DNA from: Saprospirales bacterium
GTDB lineage: Bacteria > Bacteroidota > Bacteroidia > Chitinophagales > Saprospiraceae
Length of the DNA stretch: 64,000 nucleotides
Assembly: GCA_016719895.1 (NCBI GenBank)
Contig: JADJYG010000007.1
Span: forward strand, 186,001-250,000
Reading direction: 5' to 3'
Part shown: positions 1-8,375 of the stretch, in pieces
Position numbering within the stretch: position 1 is the stretch's first letter
Layout of the letters: every line of letters begins with the position of its first letter
Notes under the pieces: generated by a model
The model's input: only the letters and a program-made list of their open reading frames with translations
Databases searched by the model: none
Told to the model about the DNA's origin: nothing
Made by a program: the position numbers and the translations under genes

Positions 1-2360
1 GGCGTCAGTTGGCCGGGCGCCAGGGCGCGGCCCACGCCGTCGTTATTGCCGGAGGCGAGGATGTAGTCGCCCACCTGCACGTTGCCCTGAACCAACACGG
101 GCACCTGGCCCATGAAGCCTACTTTTTGAAACAGGTGTGCCTGGCCTTCGGGCGGTGTGTTGCCCAGTACGATCGGTTGCATGGAAATCGCCATCACCTG
201 GTCGGCGCCGGCCGTAACTTTCGAAATTTTTCCACCTTTGACGCCGACGATCATACCGGCCACCATTTTTTCATCCGGATTTTCCCGGGGCAGCCATTCG
301 GCATAGTCGGCGCCCTTCGATCCGTAGGTAACGCCGCCGTCGTTGCAGGCGGCGGCGATGGTCATCGTGCCGGCTGCGAGGGCGATATCGAAGGGGTTGG
401 TGGTGATGAAGGCATCCAGGCCCGTTTCCTGCGCCCAGCAAATAAGATCGGTAAAATCGGTCGGCGATACGCCGCCAAAGGTGATGGAAGGCGTGTGAAA
501 ACCGGTTGGAACCGTCAGGCTGAACAAACCGAAATCAACGGATTCCCACTCCAGGCCCAGGTCGATATCCAGGGTAGGGGAAGGAAACGGCGGCGGCGAA
601 ATCCAGTCGCCCGGGAACGAATACCCTTCGATGCGGCCGATGACCTGGTTCGAACTGTTGTAAAACGTGGCGAAATTGTTCTCGCCGTTCAGCGATGCCT
701 TGTTGATCTTGATGGCAACACCGTCTTCGTTGCCGCCGTCGGTGTTTTCAAAAAACGCTACGTGCGTGCCGTCCGGCCCCAGCATACCGCCTCCCGAAAC
801 GGTGAGCCCCTGCAGCGTACCTTTTCCGTTGACGTTCAGCGTCGTCGAATTGAGGGTGGTAATCGTGCCGTTGGTGGAGTTCAGCGTCGTGATCGTTCCG
901 TTGGTAGCCGTCAGGGTGGAAAACACACCGTTGGCGGCGTTCAGCGCCGTGGTGTTCAGATTGGTGATGGTGCCGTTGGTGGAGTTCAGCGTCGTGATCG
1001 TACCATTGGCGGAGTTGAGGGTGTTGATGGTGCCGTTGGTGGAGTTCAACGTCGTGATCGTACCGTTGGCGGAGTTGAGGGTGCCAATCGTGCCGTTGGT
1101 GGAATTCAACGTCGTGATGGTGCCGTTGGTGGAGTTGAGGGTGCCAATCGTGCCGTTGGTGGAGTTTAGCGTCGTGATGGTACCGTTGTTGGCTGTCAGG
1201 GTGGAAAACACACCGTTGGCGGCGTTCAGCGCTGTGGTGTTCAGATTGGTGATGGTGCCGTTGGTGGAGTTCAGCGTCGTGATGGTTCCGTTGGCAGAGT
1301 TGAGGGTGTTGATCGTACCGTTGGTGGAGTTCAGCGTCGTGATGGTTCCGTTGGTAGCCGTCAGGGTGGAAAACACACCGTTGGCGGCGTTCAGCGCCGT
1401 CGTGTTCAGATTAATGATGGTGCCGTTGGTGGCATTCAGCGTGCCGATCGTGCCGCTGGCAGCATTCACGTTTGACAAGGTGGTGTTTCCGGTCACATTC
1501 AGGGTGCCGGTCAGATTGGTGTTTCCGGTCACGGACAAGTTGCCGCCGAAAGCGCCGTTGTTTCCAACAGTCAGGTTGTTCCCGATGTCGGCGTTGTTTT
1601 TAACCTTGATATTGTTGAACGTGCCGTCGCCGTCCACATTCAGGTCGCCGTCTATGTCGCCGTCGCCGTCTACGTGGAGTTTGGTTTTGATGGTGACGGA
1701 ATCCTTGGTGACGATCAGATTTCCGCCGATGTTCAGGCCTCCGGGAATCAGAATATCGCCGTCGGCCGTTATGCGCATGCGTTCGATGGCATTGGTTTTA
1801 AACACAAAATCCTCGTGAAAATTCGTCCCGATGTAATGGCAGGTGTCGCTCACGTTGTTGTTGCCCTGGTTGGTCCAGAACGGAATGCCGGTGGCGCCGC
1901 AACCTTTGCCGGCGCCGCCGGTGCCCCCGCATTCGACCGTGCCGGCCGCGGCGGCATAAAACGCATAGGGCACGGTCAGCAGCCGGCTGGAAGCGATGAT
2001 CTTGTAGTCGCGCCCGCCGTTTTCATCGATGGCGAGCTGGAGCCAGATTTCATCGGAGCTCCAGGGGATTTTGGAAAAATCGCCGTTCACCACACCGCCT
2101 TCGCCGACGGTTATGGCGAACAAACCGCCGGCGTCGGTCGTCACCGTGTGCACTTCGCGGTACACCGAAACGCCGCCGGGCGAACCGGCCAGCATGTCGA
2201 TCTGAAGGCCGATTGTGTGGTTGGCCAGCGCTTTCCCTTCCGCGTCGCGGGCCACGGCCTGGTAGCGCATACCCTGAGGGATCGAACGTTGGGCAAATGC
2301 GGGGGCGGTTATGCTGGCGATCAGGGCGATCAGGGCAAATAATTTTAGAGACTGTTTCAT
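1..2360 (-). CDS. Secreted tail-fibre-like repeat protein (C-terminus beyond left edge)
   Basis: The frame opens at the ATG at 2360 and stays open to base 1, so at least 786 residues are encoded and the end is missing. Residues 1-24 form a signal peptide ending in AFAQ. Next comes a conserved N-terminal region (MRYQAVARDAEGKAL, then a YRE/TTDAGGLF stretch) of the type that starts many Bacteroidota fibre-like proteins. Residues about 293-506 are a run of near-identical ten-residue units of the form TNGTITTLNS. After this lies a motif GADYAEWLPRENPDEKMVAG near residue 690, resembling the peptidase-G2/intramolecular-chaperone region of phage tail fibres. I infer an extracellular fibrous surface protein; the exact role is unknown. 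It starts 36 bp after the stop of the small T9SS cargo gene on the same strand and is probably co-transcribed with it. Confidence 0.8.
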   Translation of the reverse strand, partial: MKQSLKLFALIALIASITAPAFAQRSIPQGMRYQAVARDAEGKALANHTIGLQIDMLAGSPGGVSVYREVHTVTTDAGGLFAITVGEGGVVNGDFSKIPWSSDEIWLQLAIDENGGRDYKIIASSRLLTVPYAFYAAAAGTVECGGTGGAGKGCGATGIPFWTNQGNNNVSDTCHYIGTNFHEDFVFKTNAIERMRITADGDILIPGGLNIGGNLIVTKDSVTIKTKLHVDGDGDIDGDLNVDGDGTFNNIKVKNNADIGNNLTVGNNGAFGGNLSVTGNTNLTGTLNVTGNTTLSNVNAASGTIGTLNATNGTIINLNTTALNAANGVFSTLTATNGTITTLNSTNGTINTLNSANGTITTLNSTNGTITNLNTTALNAANGVFSTLTANNGTITTLNSTNGTIGTLNSTNGTITTLNSTNGTIGTLNSANGTITTLNSTNGTINTLNSANGTITTLNSTNGTITNLNTTALNAANGVFSTLTATNGTITTLNSTNGTITTLNSTTLNVNGKGTLQGLTVSGGGMLGPDGTHVAFFENTDGGNEDGVAIKINKASLNGENNFATFYNSSNQVIGRIEGYSFPGDWISPPPFPSPTLDIDLGLEWESVDFGLFSLTVPTGFHTPSITFGGVSPTDFTDLICWAQETGLDAFITTNPFDIALAAGTMTIAAACNDGGVTYGSKGADYAEWLPRENPDEKMVAGMIVGVKGGKISKVTAGADQVMAISMQPIVLGNTPPEGQAHLFQKVGFMGQVPVLVQGNVQVGDYILASGNNDGVGRALAPGQLT
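841..1480 (-). repeat. In-gene 30-bp tandem repeats coding for TNGTITTLNS units
   Basis: A 30-bp unit recurs without interruption of the reading frame, with small changes that switch T/N/G at the sixth unit residue and T/A at the first. Three copies of a longer block encoding LNAANGVFSTLTA break the array near 906, 1194 and 1362, giving a higher-order repeat. Because the unit is a multiple of three, length changes by slippage or recombination would keep the frame. Confidence 0.9.
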
Positions 2361-2396
2361 TTCGGATAATTTTTTTGAGTGCTGGATGATAATTGG

Positions 2397-2912
2397 TTAG
2401 TGCTGTTTTACCACCTGGAAATATTGGCGCAAGGCGCCGTCGGTCGTCCGGACGTACAGGTAATAATGGCCCGCGGGGAGCTGTTGGAGGTCTATTTCAT
2501 GCACGACCGGCTGGTCGAGTTTGTCCTGCCGGATTCGCTGGCCCGCCGGGTCGAACAGTTCGACCAGCCATTGCCGGCCGGCGGCCTGCCCGAATTGCAG
2601 GTACAGCAAACCTGTGGTCGGGTTGGGGAAGGCAGTCACCCGGAAGGCGGCTTGTTCGGCCGCAGGAGAACCGTCGGACAGGACGATTTCCGTAACCTGT
2701 AGCGCCGGTTGGTGGAACCCTTCGGTCAGCTGTCCTCCGGAAGGAGTTTGCAGGGTCAGCACCGCCGGTTCGCCGAGGGTCCAGTTTAGTCGAAGGGTTT
2801 CGGTACCGTCGGCGCCCCCCTGCGCCCCCACCACGAACTGGTGCGTTCGGTTTTGACCGGCAAGCGCATACCCCGTTGGCAGGAGCAGGATTGCCAGAAT
2901 GATTTGTTTCAT
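2397..2912 (-). CDS. Small secreted protein with T9SS type A sorting domain
   Basis: The 171-residue product starts with a signal peptide (MKQIILAILLLPTGYALAGQ). A short middle part with RLNWTLGEPAV resembles a domain often found just before T9SS tails. The C-terminal 75 residues form a sorting domain (FPNPTTG near its start, then LLYLQF, LPAGHYYLYV and the terminal lysine-rich VVKQH), which directs export through the type IX system and surface attachment. An ATG at 2969 is in frame, but a TANNTTTG box at 2964-2957 lies between the two, so I use 2912. With so little besides the sorting domain, no activity can be named. The gene probably shares a transcript with the fibre-like protein downstream. 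Confidence 0.85.
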   Translation of the reverse strand: MKQIILAILLLPTGYALAGQNRTHQFVVGAQGGADGTETLRLNWTLGEPAVLTLQTPSGGQLTEGFHQPALQVTEIVLSDGSPAAEQAAFRVTAFPNPTTGLLYLQFGQAAGRQWLVELFDPAGQRIRQDKLDQPVVHEIDLQQLPAGHYYLYVRTTDGALRQYFQVVKQH

Positions 2913-2956
2913 ATTGTATAATTTGGTTAAAAAATCAAAACGTGATCTGCGCGCAT

Positions 2957-2964
2957 CAAATTTA
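2957..2964 (-). promoter_or_regulatory. TANNTTTG -7 box for the small T9SS gene
   Basis: Reads TAAATTTG on the minus strand, matching the Bacteroidota -7 consensus, 45 nt before the ATG at 2912. No clear -33 TTTG partner was seen. Confidence 0.5.
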
Positions 2965-3232
2965 AACACGCGTAATCGCCTGGCCCTGGCAGGTGGCCGG
3001 CACAGATAAAACCAGATGATTGGTAAATTGAGAGGAGGGTGTGGAATAGGAGGGATAACCCGCGGTGTTGAAAGCGGCTATATCCCGGGAAAACAGGAAC
3101 AGTAATCCATCAAAATGTTTAGGAGGAAATGAGAACCGGAAAATCTGTATTTTTCATCTGGCGGTATTTTCATCAGGATTAGCAAAGGGAAAAAATGCCC
3201 TCATATGGATAACAAAGGCAAATATATTGAAT

Positions 3233-3304
3233 AAAATCAAAACTCCAAATCGAATGCTGCAATTTAGGGTAAGACCGCAGCATTCGATTTGGAGTTTTGA
3301 TTTT
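3233..3304. terminator. Perfect 28-bp inverted repeat, likely terminator
   Basis: Bases 3233-3260 and 3277-3304 are exact reverse complements, separated by 16 nt. The outer arms read AAAATCAAAA/TTTTGATTTT, so a transcript from either direction ends in a U-rich 3' arm. It lies 36 bp past the stop of the M4 peptidase gene, which fits termination of that minus-strand transcript. Confidence 0.7.
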
Positions 3305-3339
3305 ACATCAGTACGCGGCTTATAGCCCGGGCGGGGGGC

Positions 3340-6300
3340 TTACTGCTTCACCACCCGGAGCGCCGCGCTGGCTGCGCCCGCTTGCACACGCAGCACATAG
3401 ACGCCGGCGGGCAGGGCCTGCAGGTCGATTTCCAGCTGGTTCGGGCCTTCTGGCAGCGCTGGCCATTCGCGGGCCTGCACCGTGCGGCCCATGAGGTCGC
3501 TGACCAGCGCCTGCACGGGGCCGGCTGCCGGCGCCTCGAAGGAGAGCTGCAGGCGGTCGGTTGCCGGATTCGGCGCCGCTTGCAGTTGGAGCCGGCCACC
3601 GGCGGGTTCGTCGGTATCCACCAGGAGGCTGCGCGTGCCGTTGGCATGCCACACGCCCAGGTCATGGTCCGACACGATCAGGTTGGCCGATGTGCCGACA
3701 CCGGTAATGCGGTTGGGATCGATCGGGCGCACAAACAGGTTGCGGCCGTTGCCGAACGTATGTTGAAACATAATGGCGTCATCCAACCGGGTGTAGCTCG
3801 GCCAGCCCAGTTCGGCGTTGTCGAAGATCAGGTAATCCCATTCTCCGGTTTCAGTGTTGGCGCCCAGCACGTCGTAGAAACCTTCTGCCGTATTGAACAA
3901 GTCAAATGCGATGACAAAGGGCGCATTTTTGGCAAAGGTGGGATTCGCCACGCTATACCGGTCGGGCAGGCCGCTGAACAGTTTGCTGATGAACGGGTTG
4001 CCGCCGTTCACAAACTCGCCGTTTTCCCAAAACCGCAGAAACCCGATGTCCCAATAGCTCAGGTCCTCACCCTGGCCGTTGTTCAGTTCGTTGTAGGCGT
4101 CGTACATCAGGTATTCGCCAGAATAGTCGAACTCGAGCACATCGGCATAGCGGACTTCGCCGGTGATCTGGCCGGTGGTGTACGTAGGATTGTAGAGGAA
4201 AAACACCTCCGAGGTCAGCACAGGATCGGCCAGGTCAATCACCTCAATCCGGTTGTCTTCAAATTTGGAGAGGGCAGCGAGGAAGCGGCCGTCTTTGGAA
4301 ATGGCCGCGCCGCGCCAGTCGGGGAAGAAGCTGAGCTCAGTTGCATAAAAATTTTCCAGCTGGGCGCCATTGTAAATCAAATCGATGCCAACGATATGCC
4401 CGGCGGTGTTGATGAATACGATTTGGTGGCCCTTGTCGCTCACGCTCGGGCGGCTGGCCACCCCTTCGTCGTACAGCCGCGCCACAAACTGGCCGCTACC
4501 ATTGTACAGGTCCAGATTCTGCCTGTCGTTGGTCGTGCATGCGATGAGGTCATGGCCGGGGTTGGCGGCCAGTTCGCCCAGGTAATTGCCGCCCTGGCCC
4601 TGGCCGATACCCACGGTGGAAAAAGCTTGCGCCGCGGCATCGGCCACCGTCGCGCCGTACAGGTCAGTGGCGGCTTGAATGACGGCCAGGCGGCAATCGA
4701 TAAACTGGCTGGACTTGACCAGGTAATCGCGCAGGGCTTTGTAGTATACTTTTTCCGCTTTTTCGAGCCCAACCGCCGGTTTGCTGGCAAACTCGTAGAA
4801 GGCGCGGTTGGGAATGCCGGAGTTGATGTGCACGCCGCCGTTGTCCTGCGTACCGAAATATTGTTCGCTCACATGTTTGGGTTGTGAAGGCGTGCTGCTG
4901 TTGGGGAATTGCATATTGCGCAGGCAGCCGTCGGTGGTAGTCAGCGGGCGCACCACATCCTCGCCGATCTTGAAATCGCCGCGGTCGATACAAACGGCAA
5001 AAACATCGGCAAACGATTCGTTCAGGGCGCCGCTTTCATACTGGTACTCCAGGTTGGCGGTTTGTTCGATCACGCCGTGCGTCATTTCATGCCCGCCCAC
5101 ATCGAGGCCGCCGGCCAGTTCCGTGAACGTCTGGTCGCCGTTGCCGTACCACATGGCGCTGCCGTTCCAGAACGCATTGCCCATCGAGGATCCGTCGGCG
5201 TTGGATACATTGAACAGGGAGATGATGTTGCCGCCTACCCCGTCGATACCGTTGCGTGCGTGCGTTGCCCGGAAGTACGTATAACTTTCAATGGCGTTCA
5301 GGTGTGTGCTCACGGCGTTTTTGTTGTTGAATACCGTGGAGCCGGAGGTGACGAGGTCGAAATTGAACGTCGCCTGCACCTCCGGCGAGGTGTTGAAGGC
5401 GTCCAGCGTGACGATCACGCCTACCGGGCTGCTGGGCATTTGCGCGGTATTGGCGTTGAACATTTGCTGGCTGGCATCCTCCAGGAAGATCGTGCTGCCG
5501 TCCATCCAGGCGCCAAACATGCGGTTTTGATTTTTCAAATCCAATCCCGTTGCCACTACCGGGCCGCCCGCGGTGGCGGCGTCAATCGAGCAGGTGTGAT
5601 TGAAATGGTGGATGATTTCGCCGGTGCGGGCATCCACGAAATAGACCTCGCGGCGCAAGGGGTTGGGGTAGATCGTGACCTGCCAGGCCAGGCGTTCGGC
5701 GCCGGGTGCGCGCTGGTGGTGGTAAACGACCAGTTCGGCCCGGCGTTCCTGCCCGCCGATCAGCACCCGTTCGCGCGGCGTCCAGTCGGTTTTTACCTGG
5801 TCCGGACCGAGGTCTGCCACTACGCGTTGCAGGGCGTCGTCGGCCGGAAGCGCCGGCGTTGTGGTGGGCAAGTCCGGCGTGGGATAGTAACGCCCGTTGA
5901 GGCGTTCGAAAGCGCCGTTGCGGGTATGGGCGATCAGCTCGCCGCCATAAACGGGTACGCCCTGGTATTGTTGCTCGAGCCGGACGTGCAGTTCGCCCTG
6001 TTCGTCGGTTTCGATATGCCCGGCCACAAATTCCGCCTTGGCCCGGACCAGGCCGGCCGGCTGGAGGCTTTCGAGGTAATCCAGCGCCCGTTCGCCGGCT
6101 GGTTTGTTCGCATCCGGAGCGTTTGAAGCAGCGGTGCGGCCCTGGAAAAATATCGGCAGGCCGTTTTCACCCCGAACGGTTTGTACGGCTTCGGCACGCG
6201 CGGCCGGCGGCAGGAATGCGCCGACAGGCGGGTAGTTGGCGCGCGGCAAGCTGAAGGGATTGGCGGCCGGCGGCACGGCGGCTTTGCCGGGCCAGGGACG

Positions 6301-6423
6301 CATTTTTGGTTGTTCGCGCACCGGCGCCGGGCCTTTAAGCGGCGGCTGTATCTTTGCACTTTGCGCGGCAGCCTGCCGGAATGCCAAGGCTGCCAGGAAT
6401 ACCAAAAGCAGGATTTTCTTCAT
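3340..6423 (-). CDS. M4-family (thermolysin-like) metallopeptidase with T9SS sorting domain
   Basis: The 1027-residue secreted zinc protease has a signal peptide (MKKILLLVFLAALAFRQAAAQ), a prodomain with FTP/PepSY character up to about residue 290, then the M4 catalytic domain. Zinc ligands are seen in HEMTH (residues 445-449) and the glutamate of GALNESFAD (469), and the catalytic-type NNGVH-like histidine motif appears as NGGVHINSG. After about residue 640 come roughly 270 residues of beta-propeller-like sequence, then a T9SS tail (APNPATDRLQLSF ... LPAGVYVLRV ... RVVKQ). It should be exported by T9SS and degrade extracellular protein after prodomain removal. M4 peptidases are usually 300-600 residues; the extra length is the propeller-like part and the tail. 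It stands alone, with its own promoter box and terminator hairpin. Confidence 0.93.
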   Translation of the reverse strand: MKKILLLVFLAALAFRQAAAQSAKIQPPLKGPAPVREQPKMRPWPGKAAVPPAANPFSLPRANYPPVGAFLPPAARAEAVQTVRGENGLPIFFQGRTAASNAPDANKPAGERALDYLESLQPAGLVRAKAEFVAGHIETDEQGELHVRLEQQYQGVPVYGGELIAHTRNGAFERLNGRYYPTPDLPTTTPALPADDALQRVVADLGPDQVKTDWTPRERVLIGGQERRAELVVYHHQRAPGAERLAWQVTIYPNPLRREVYFVDARTGEIIHHFNHTCSIDAATAGGPVVATGLDLKNQNRMFGAWMDGSTIFLEDASQQMFNANTAQMPSSPVGVIVTLDAFNTSPEVQATFNFDLVTSGSTVFNNKNAVSTHLNAIESYTYFRATHARNGIDGVGGNIISLFNVSNADGSSMGNAFWNGSAMWYGNGDQTFTELAGGLDVGGHEMTHGVIEQTANLEYQYESGALNESFADVFAVCIDRGDFKIGEDVVRPLTTTDGCLRNMQFPNSSTPSQPKHVSEQYFGTQDNGGVHINSGIPNRAFYEFASKPAVGLEKAEKVYYKALRDYLVKSSQFIDCRLAVIQAATDLYGATVADAAAQAFSTVGIGQGQGGNYLGELAANPGHDLIACTTNDRQNLDLYNGSGQFVARLYDEGVASRPSVSDKGHQIVFINTAGHIVGIDLIYNGAQLENFYATELSFFPDWRGAAISKDGRFLAALSKFEDNRIEVIDLADPVLTSEVFFLYNPTYTTGQITGEVRYADVLEFDYSGEYLMYDAYNELNNGQGEDLSYWDIGFLRFWENGEFVNGGNPFISKLFSGLPDRYSVANPTFAKNAPFVIAFDLFNTAEGFYDVLGANTETGEWDYLIFDNAELGWPSYTRLDDAIMFQHTFGNGRNLFVRPIDPNRITGVGTSANLIVSDHDLGVWHANGTRSLLVDTDEPAGGRLQLQAAPNPATDRLQLSFEAPAAGPVQALVSDLMGRTVQAREWPALPEGPNQLEIDLQALPAGVYVLRVQAGAASAALRVVKQ

Positions 6424-6466
6424 AAGTAACCGATTTAGGATAAACGAGATGAAAGCATTGTGTGAT

Positions 6467-6474
6467 CAAAATTA
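6467..6474 (-). promoter_or_regulatory. TANNTTTG -7 box for the M4 peptidase
   Basis: Reads TAATTTTG on the minus strand, 43 nt upstream of the ATG at 6423. No well-spaced -33 element was recognised. Confidence 0.5.
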
Positions 6475-6503
6475 ACCGGCTCCAAAGGTCTGCTTTTTAT
6501 CGG

Positions 6504-8366
6504 TCAGGGCGTTAATAAATCCTCCAGCGATTGAGGCCGCCGCGCCTTTTCCCAAAAAAAACCCTCCAGCTTCTTGCTCTCCCGGTTGCCGGCTGTTTTC
6601 ATCGGAATAAATTTTCCCTTGGGTTCGGTGTAGAAGCGGATGCCCTCCACCTGGTTGTTCCCGAAATACAGCCGCATCTCGGAACATTCGGTTTCGTTGA
6701 CGCCGAGGTAGGCGCCGTTATCATCCAGCGCGTAATAAAGCGCCTGTGCATTGCCTTCCACCAGCATTTCGCGGGCTTCGTTTTCGCTGAAAAACACGGT
6801 GTTGTTCCGGCCTTTGATCTGGTTGAACATTTGCCCGTCTGCCGAGTTGACCACCAGGGCATTTTGCCGCAGCCATATCCGGTCCACGCGTTTGTCTTTC
6901 ATCAACAAGCGGATGGTGTCGGCGGAAAACTGGGAGGTGTCGGACCAGATGATGGGCAGCCGGCTGAGTTTGAAAAAGCGGAAAATGCTGTCGGCCGACG
7001 AGAACGTGAGCGAATCGCAGGCAGCCTGCAGGTCGGTTTTAAATATCCGTACGTCCGGATAGGCCAGCAGCAAACGGTCGTCGGAGAGGGTGTCGAGTTT
7101 GAACGAGGTGAGGGTGTCGGCGCTCATGTAGAGCGTGTCGTTGTTGACCAGCGATTTCATCAGCGGGCGCCCTTGCACGCCGGGGCCGCCAAAGCCGCCG
7201 AAGGCGTGCAGGTACTCGGTGTGGCGGTTGTAGTCCATCCGGTATGCCAGGAGGGTGTAGTCGCTGGCGGTATCCTGCCAGATCACATTTCCAAGGGCGA
7301 GGCCGTTGCCGAGTTCGTTGTTGAAGTCGATAGAGTCGGCCTCTATGATATTGGGCGGGTCGCTCACTCGGCCGCGGCCGGTGAGTTGGTATTGTTTATT
7401 GCGGCTGTCGTAGCGCACTTCATGGCCAGTGATGGCCTGGGTGCTGTCGCGGTAATCCACGTTGCCCACGAACACGGCTTTTTCGGTGTCGGTATTAAAG
7501 CGGATGGTTTCGGCGCGCACTTCGCGGGCGGCGGCGGGCTCTTCGATATACGCGTCGCCTTCGAGGATATATTCTTTGGTGGCGCCGTTATAGCGCATTT
7601 TCCGGGAGCGCCCGCGCTGGCCGTCGCGTTCGTATTGGGGGTTTTGGTCGAATTCGGCGAAGTTGTTTTCAATGTCGTAAAAACCGCCTTCACAATAGAT
7701 GCGGCTGCCGCGCTGGCTGATGAGCGTGGGGGCCAGGAAGCGCACCATCTGGGTTTCGGTGTTGAACGACATGGTGTCGGTGCGCAGGGTAAATTCCGGG
7801 TCGGTGGCCAGCACCTCGCCTTTGAAATACACCTCTTTTTCACGGATATGGTAGTAGCCGTAGGTACTGGTCAGCTGGCTTTTGCCATTGGAAAGGGTGG
7901 CGCCTTCGCGATAGGTGGCGATTTTATTTTCCAGGTCGTAGTGCAGGCGGTTGGTGAACAGTTGCTGGCGGCCATTGATGAGCACCACCTCGCCGTGCAG
8001 GTCGCTTTGCCGCGTCAGGCCGAAGTAAAAAGCGGAATCGGCAAAAATTTTCACCGAATCGCCCTGTTCGATCAAAACATGCCCGCTCAGGGTGGCGTCG
8101 TCCTGGTCGATAACAGCCGTGTCACAAAAGACCAGGGTGCTGTCTTGCCGGAGGCGGACATGATCGGTCAGCCGCTGTACGTAGCGTCCGTTGCGCAGGA
8201 AATACTCGCCGATTACCGACGACTCTACCCTGATCTTGCTGGTGGTATCCTGTGCCACGGTTGGTTTTTGTGCGAATATTCCCGGGCAGGCCGGGCCAAA
8301 GGCGGCCAACAGCAGCAAAACTACCCGGGAGTATTTCCGGTTTTTATATAACATGTCGTTCTTCAT
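6504..8366 (-). CDS. OstA/LptA-like lipopolysaccharide transport family protein
   Basis: The 620-residue product has an N-terminal hydrophobic signal (VVLLLLAAFGPACPG) followed by repeated beta-strand units of the OstA-like N-terminal family, such as VRLRQDSTLVFCDTAVID and VRAETIRFNTDTEKAVFVGN. This jellyroll family binds and shuttles lipopolysaccharide across the periplasm or forms the periplasmic part of LptD. At over 600 residues it is much longer than LptA (about 180) but lacks the large LptD barrel; such long OstA-like proteins are usual in Bacteroidota. It begins 9 bp after the stop of the antiporter gene on the same strand, so the two are probably one operon. A second ATG at 8354 could also be the start. 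Confidence 0.82.
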   Translation of the reverse strand: MKNDMLYKNRKYSRVVLLLLAAFGPACPGIFAQKPTVAQDTTSKIRVESSVIGEYFLRNGRYVQRLTDHVRLRQDSTLVFCDTAVIDQDDATLSGHVLIEQGDSVKIFADSAFYFGLTRQSDLHGEVVLINGRQQLFTNRLHYDLENKIATYREGATLSNGKSQLTSTYGYYHIREKEVYFKGEVLATDPEFTLRTDTMSFNTETQMVRFLAPTLISQRGSRIYCEGGFYDIENNFAEFDQNPQYERDGQRGRSRKMRYNGATKEYILEGDAYIEEPAAAREVRAETIRFNTDTEKAVFVGNVDYRDSTQAITGHEVRYDSRNKQYQLTGRGRVSDPPNIIEADSIDFNNELGNGLALGNVIWQDTASDYTLLAYRMDYNRHTEYLHAFGGFGGPGVQGRPLMKSLVNNDTLYMSADTLTSFKLDTLSDDRLLLAYPDVRIFKTDLQAACDSLTFSSADSIFRFFKLSRLPIIWSDTSQFSADTIRLLMKDKRVDRIWLRQNALVVNSADGQMFNQIKGRNNTVFFSENEAREMLVEGNAQALYYALDDNGAYLGVNETECSEMRLYFGNNQVEGIRFYTEPKGKFIPMKTAGNRESKKLEGFFWEKARRPQSLEDLLTP

Positions 8367-8375
8367 GCGCTCAAA

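Larger units (their letters stand above)
2913..3339. other. Intergenic region of 427 bp
   Basis: It holds the TANNTTTG box at 2957-2964 and the long perfect hairpin at 3233-3304. The remainder shows no convincing coding sequence; an 86-codon plus-strand frame at 3065-3325 runs into the hairpin and has no coding character. Confidence 0.6.

Noticed and set aside
841..1480. CRISPR-like array
   Set aside because: The repeats are contiguous 30-bp units without distinct spacers and keep an open reading frame.
9..1818. Long plus-strand frames (386 and 383 codons) opposite the fibre-like repeat gene
   Set aside because: They mirror the 30-bp repeats in the other strand and give Val/Arg-rich low-complexity sequence. 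The minus frame has a signal peptide and conserved motifs.
3233..3304. Attachment site or transposon end
   Set aside because: No integrase, transposase or target duplication nearby; position just after a stop codon fits a terminator.
3382..6126. Plus-strand frames of 501 and 405 codons
   Set aside because: Antisense of the M4 peptidase gene, which has an intact catalytic motif; the frames are due to GC-rich third positions.
6531..8351. Plus-strand frame of 606 codons
   Set aside because: Antisense of the OstA-like gene; translation shows no domain and an atypical composition.
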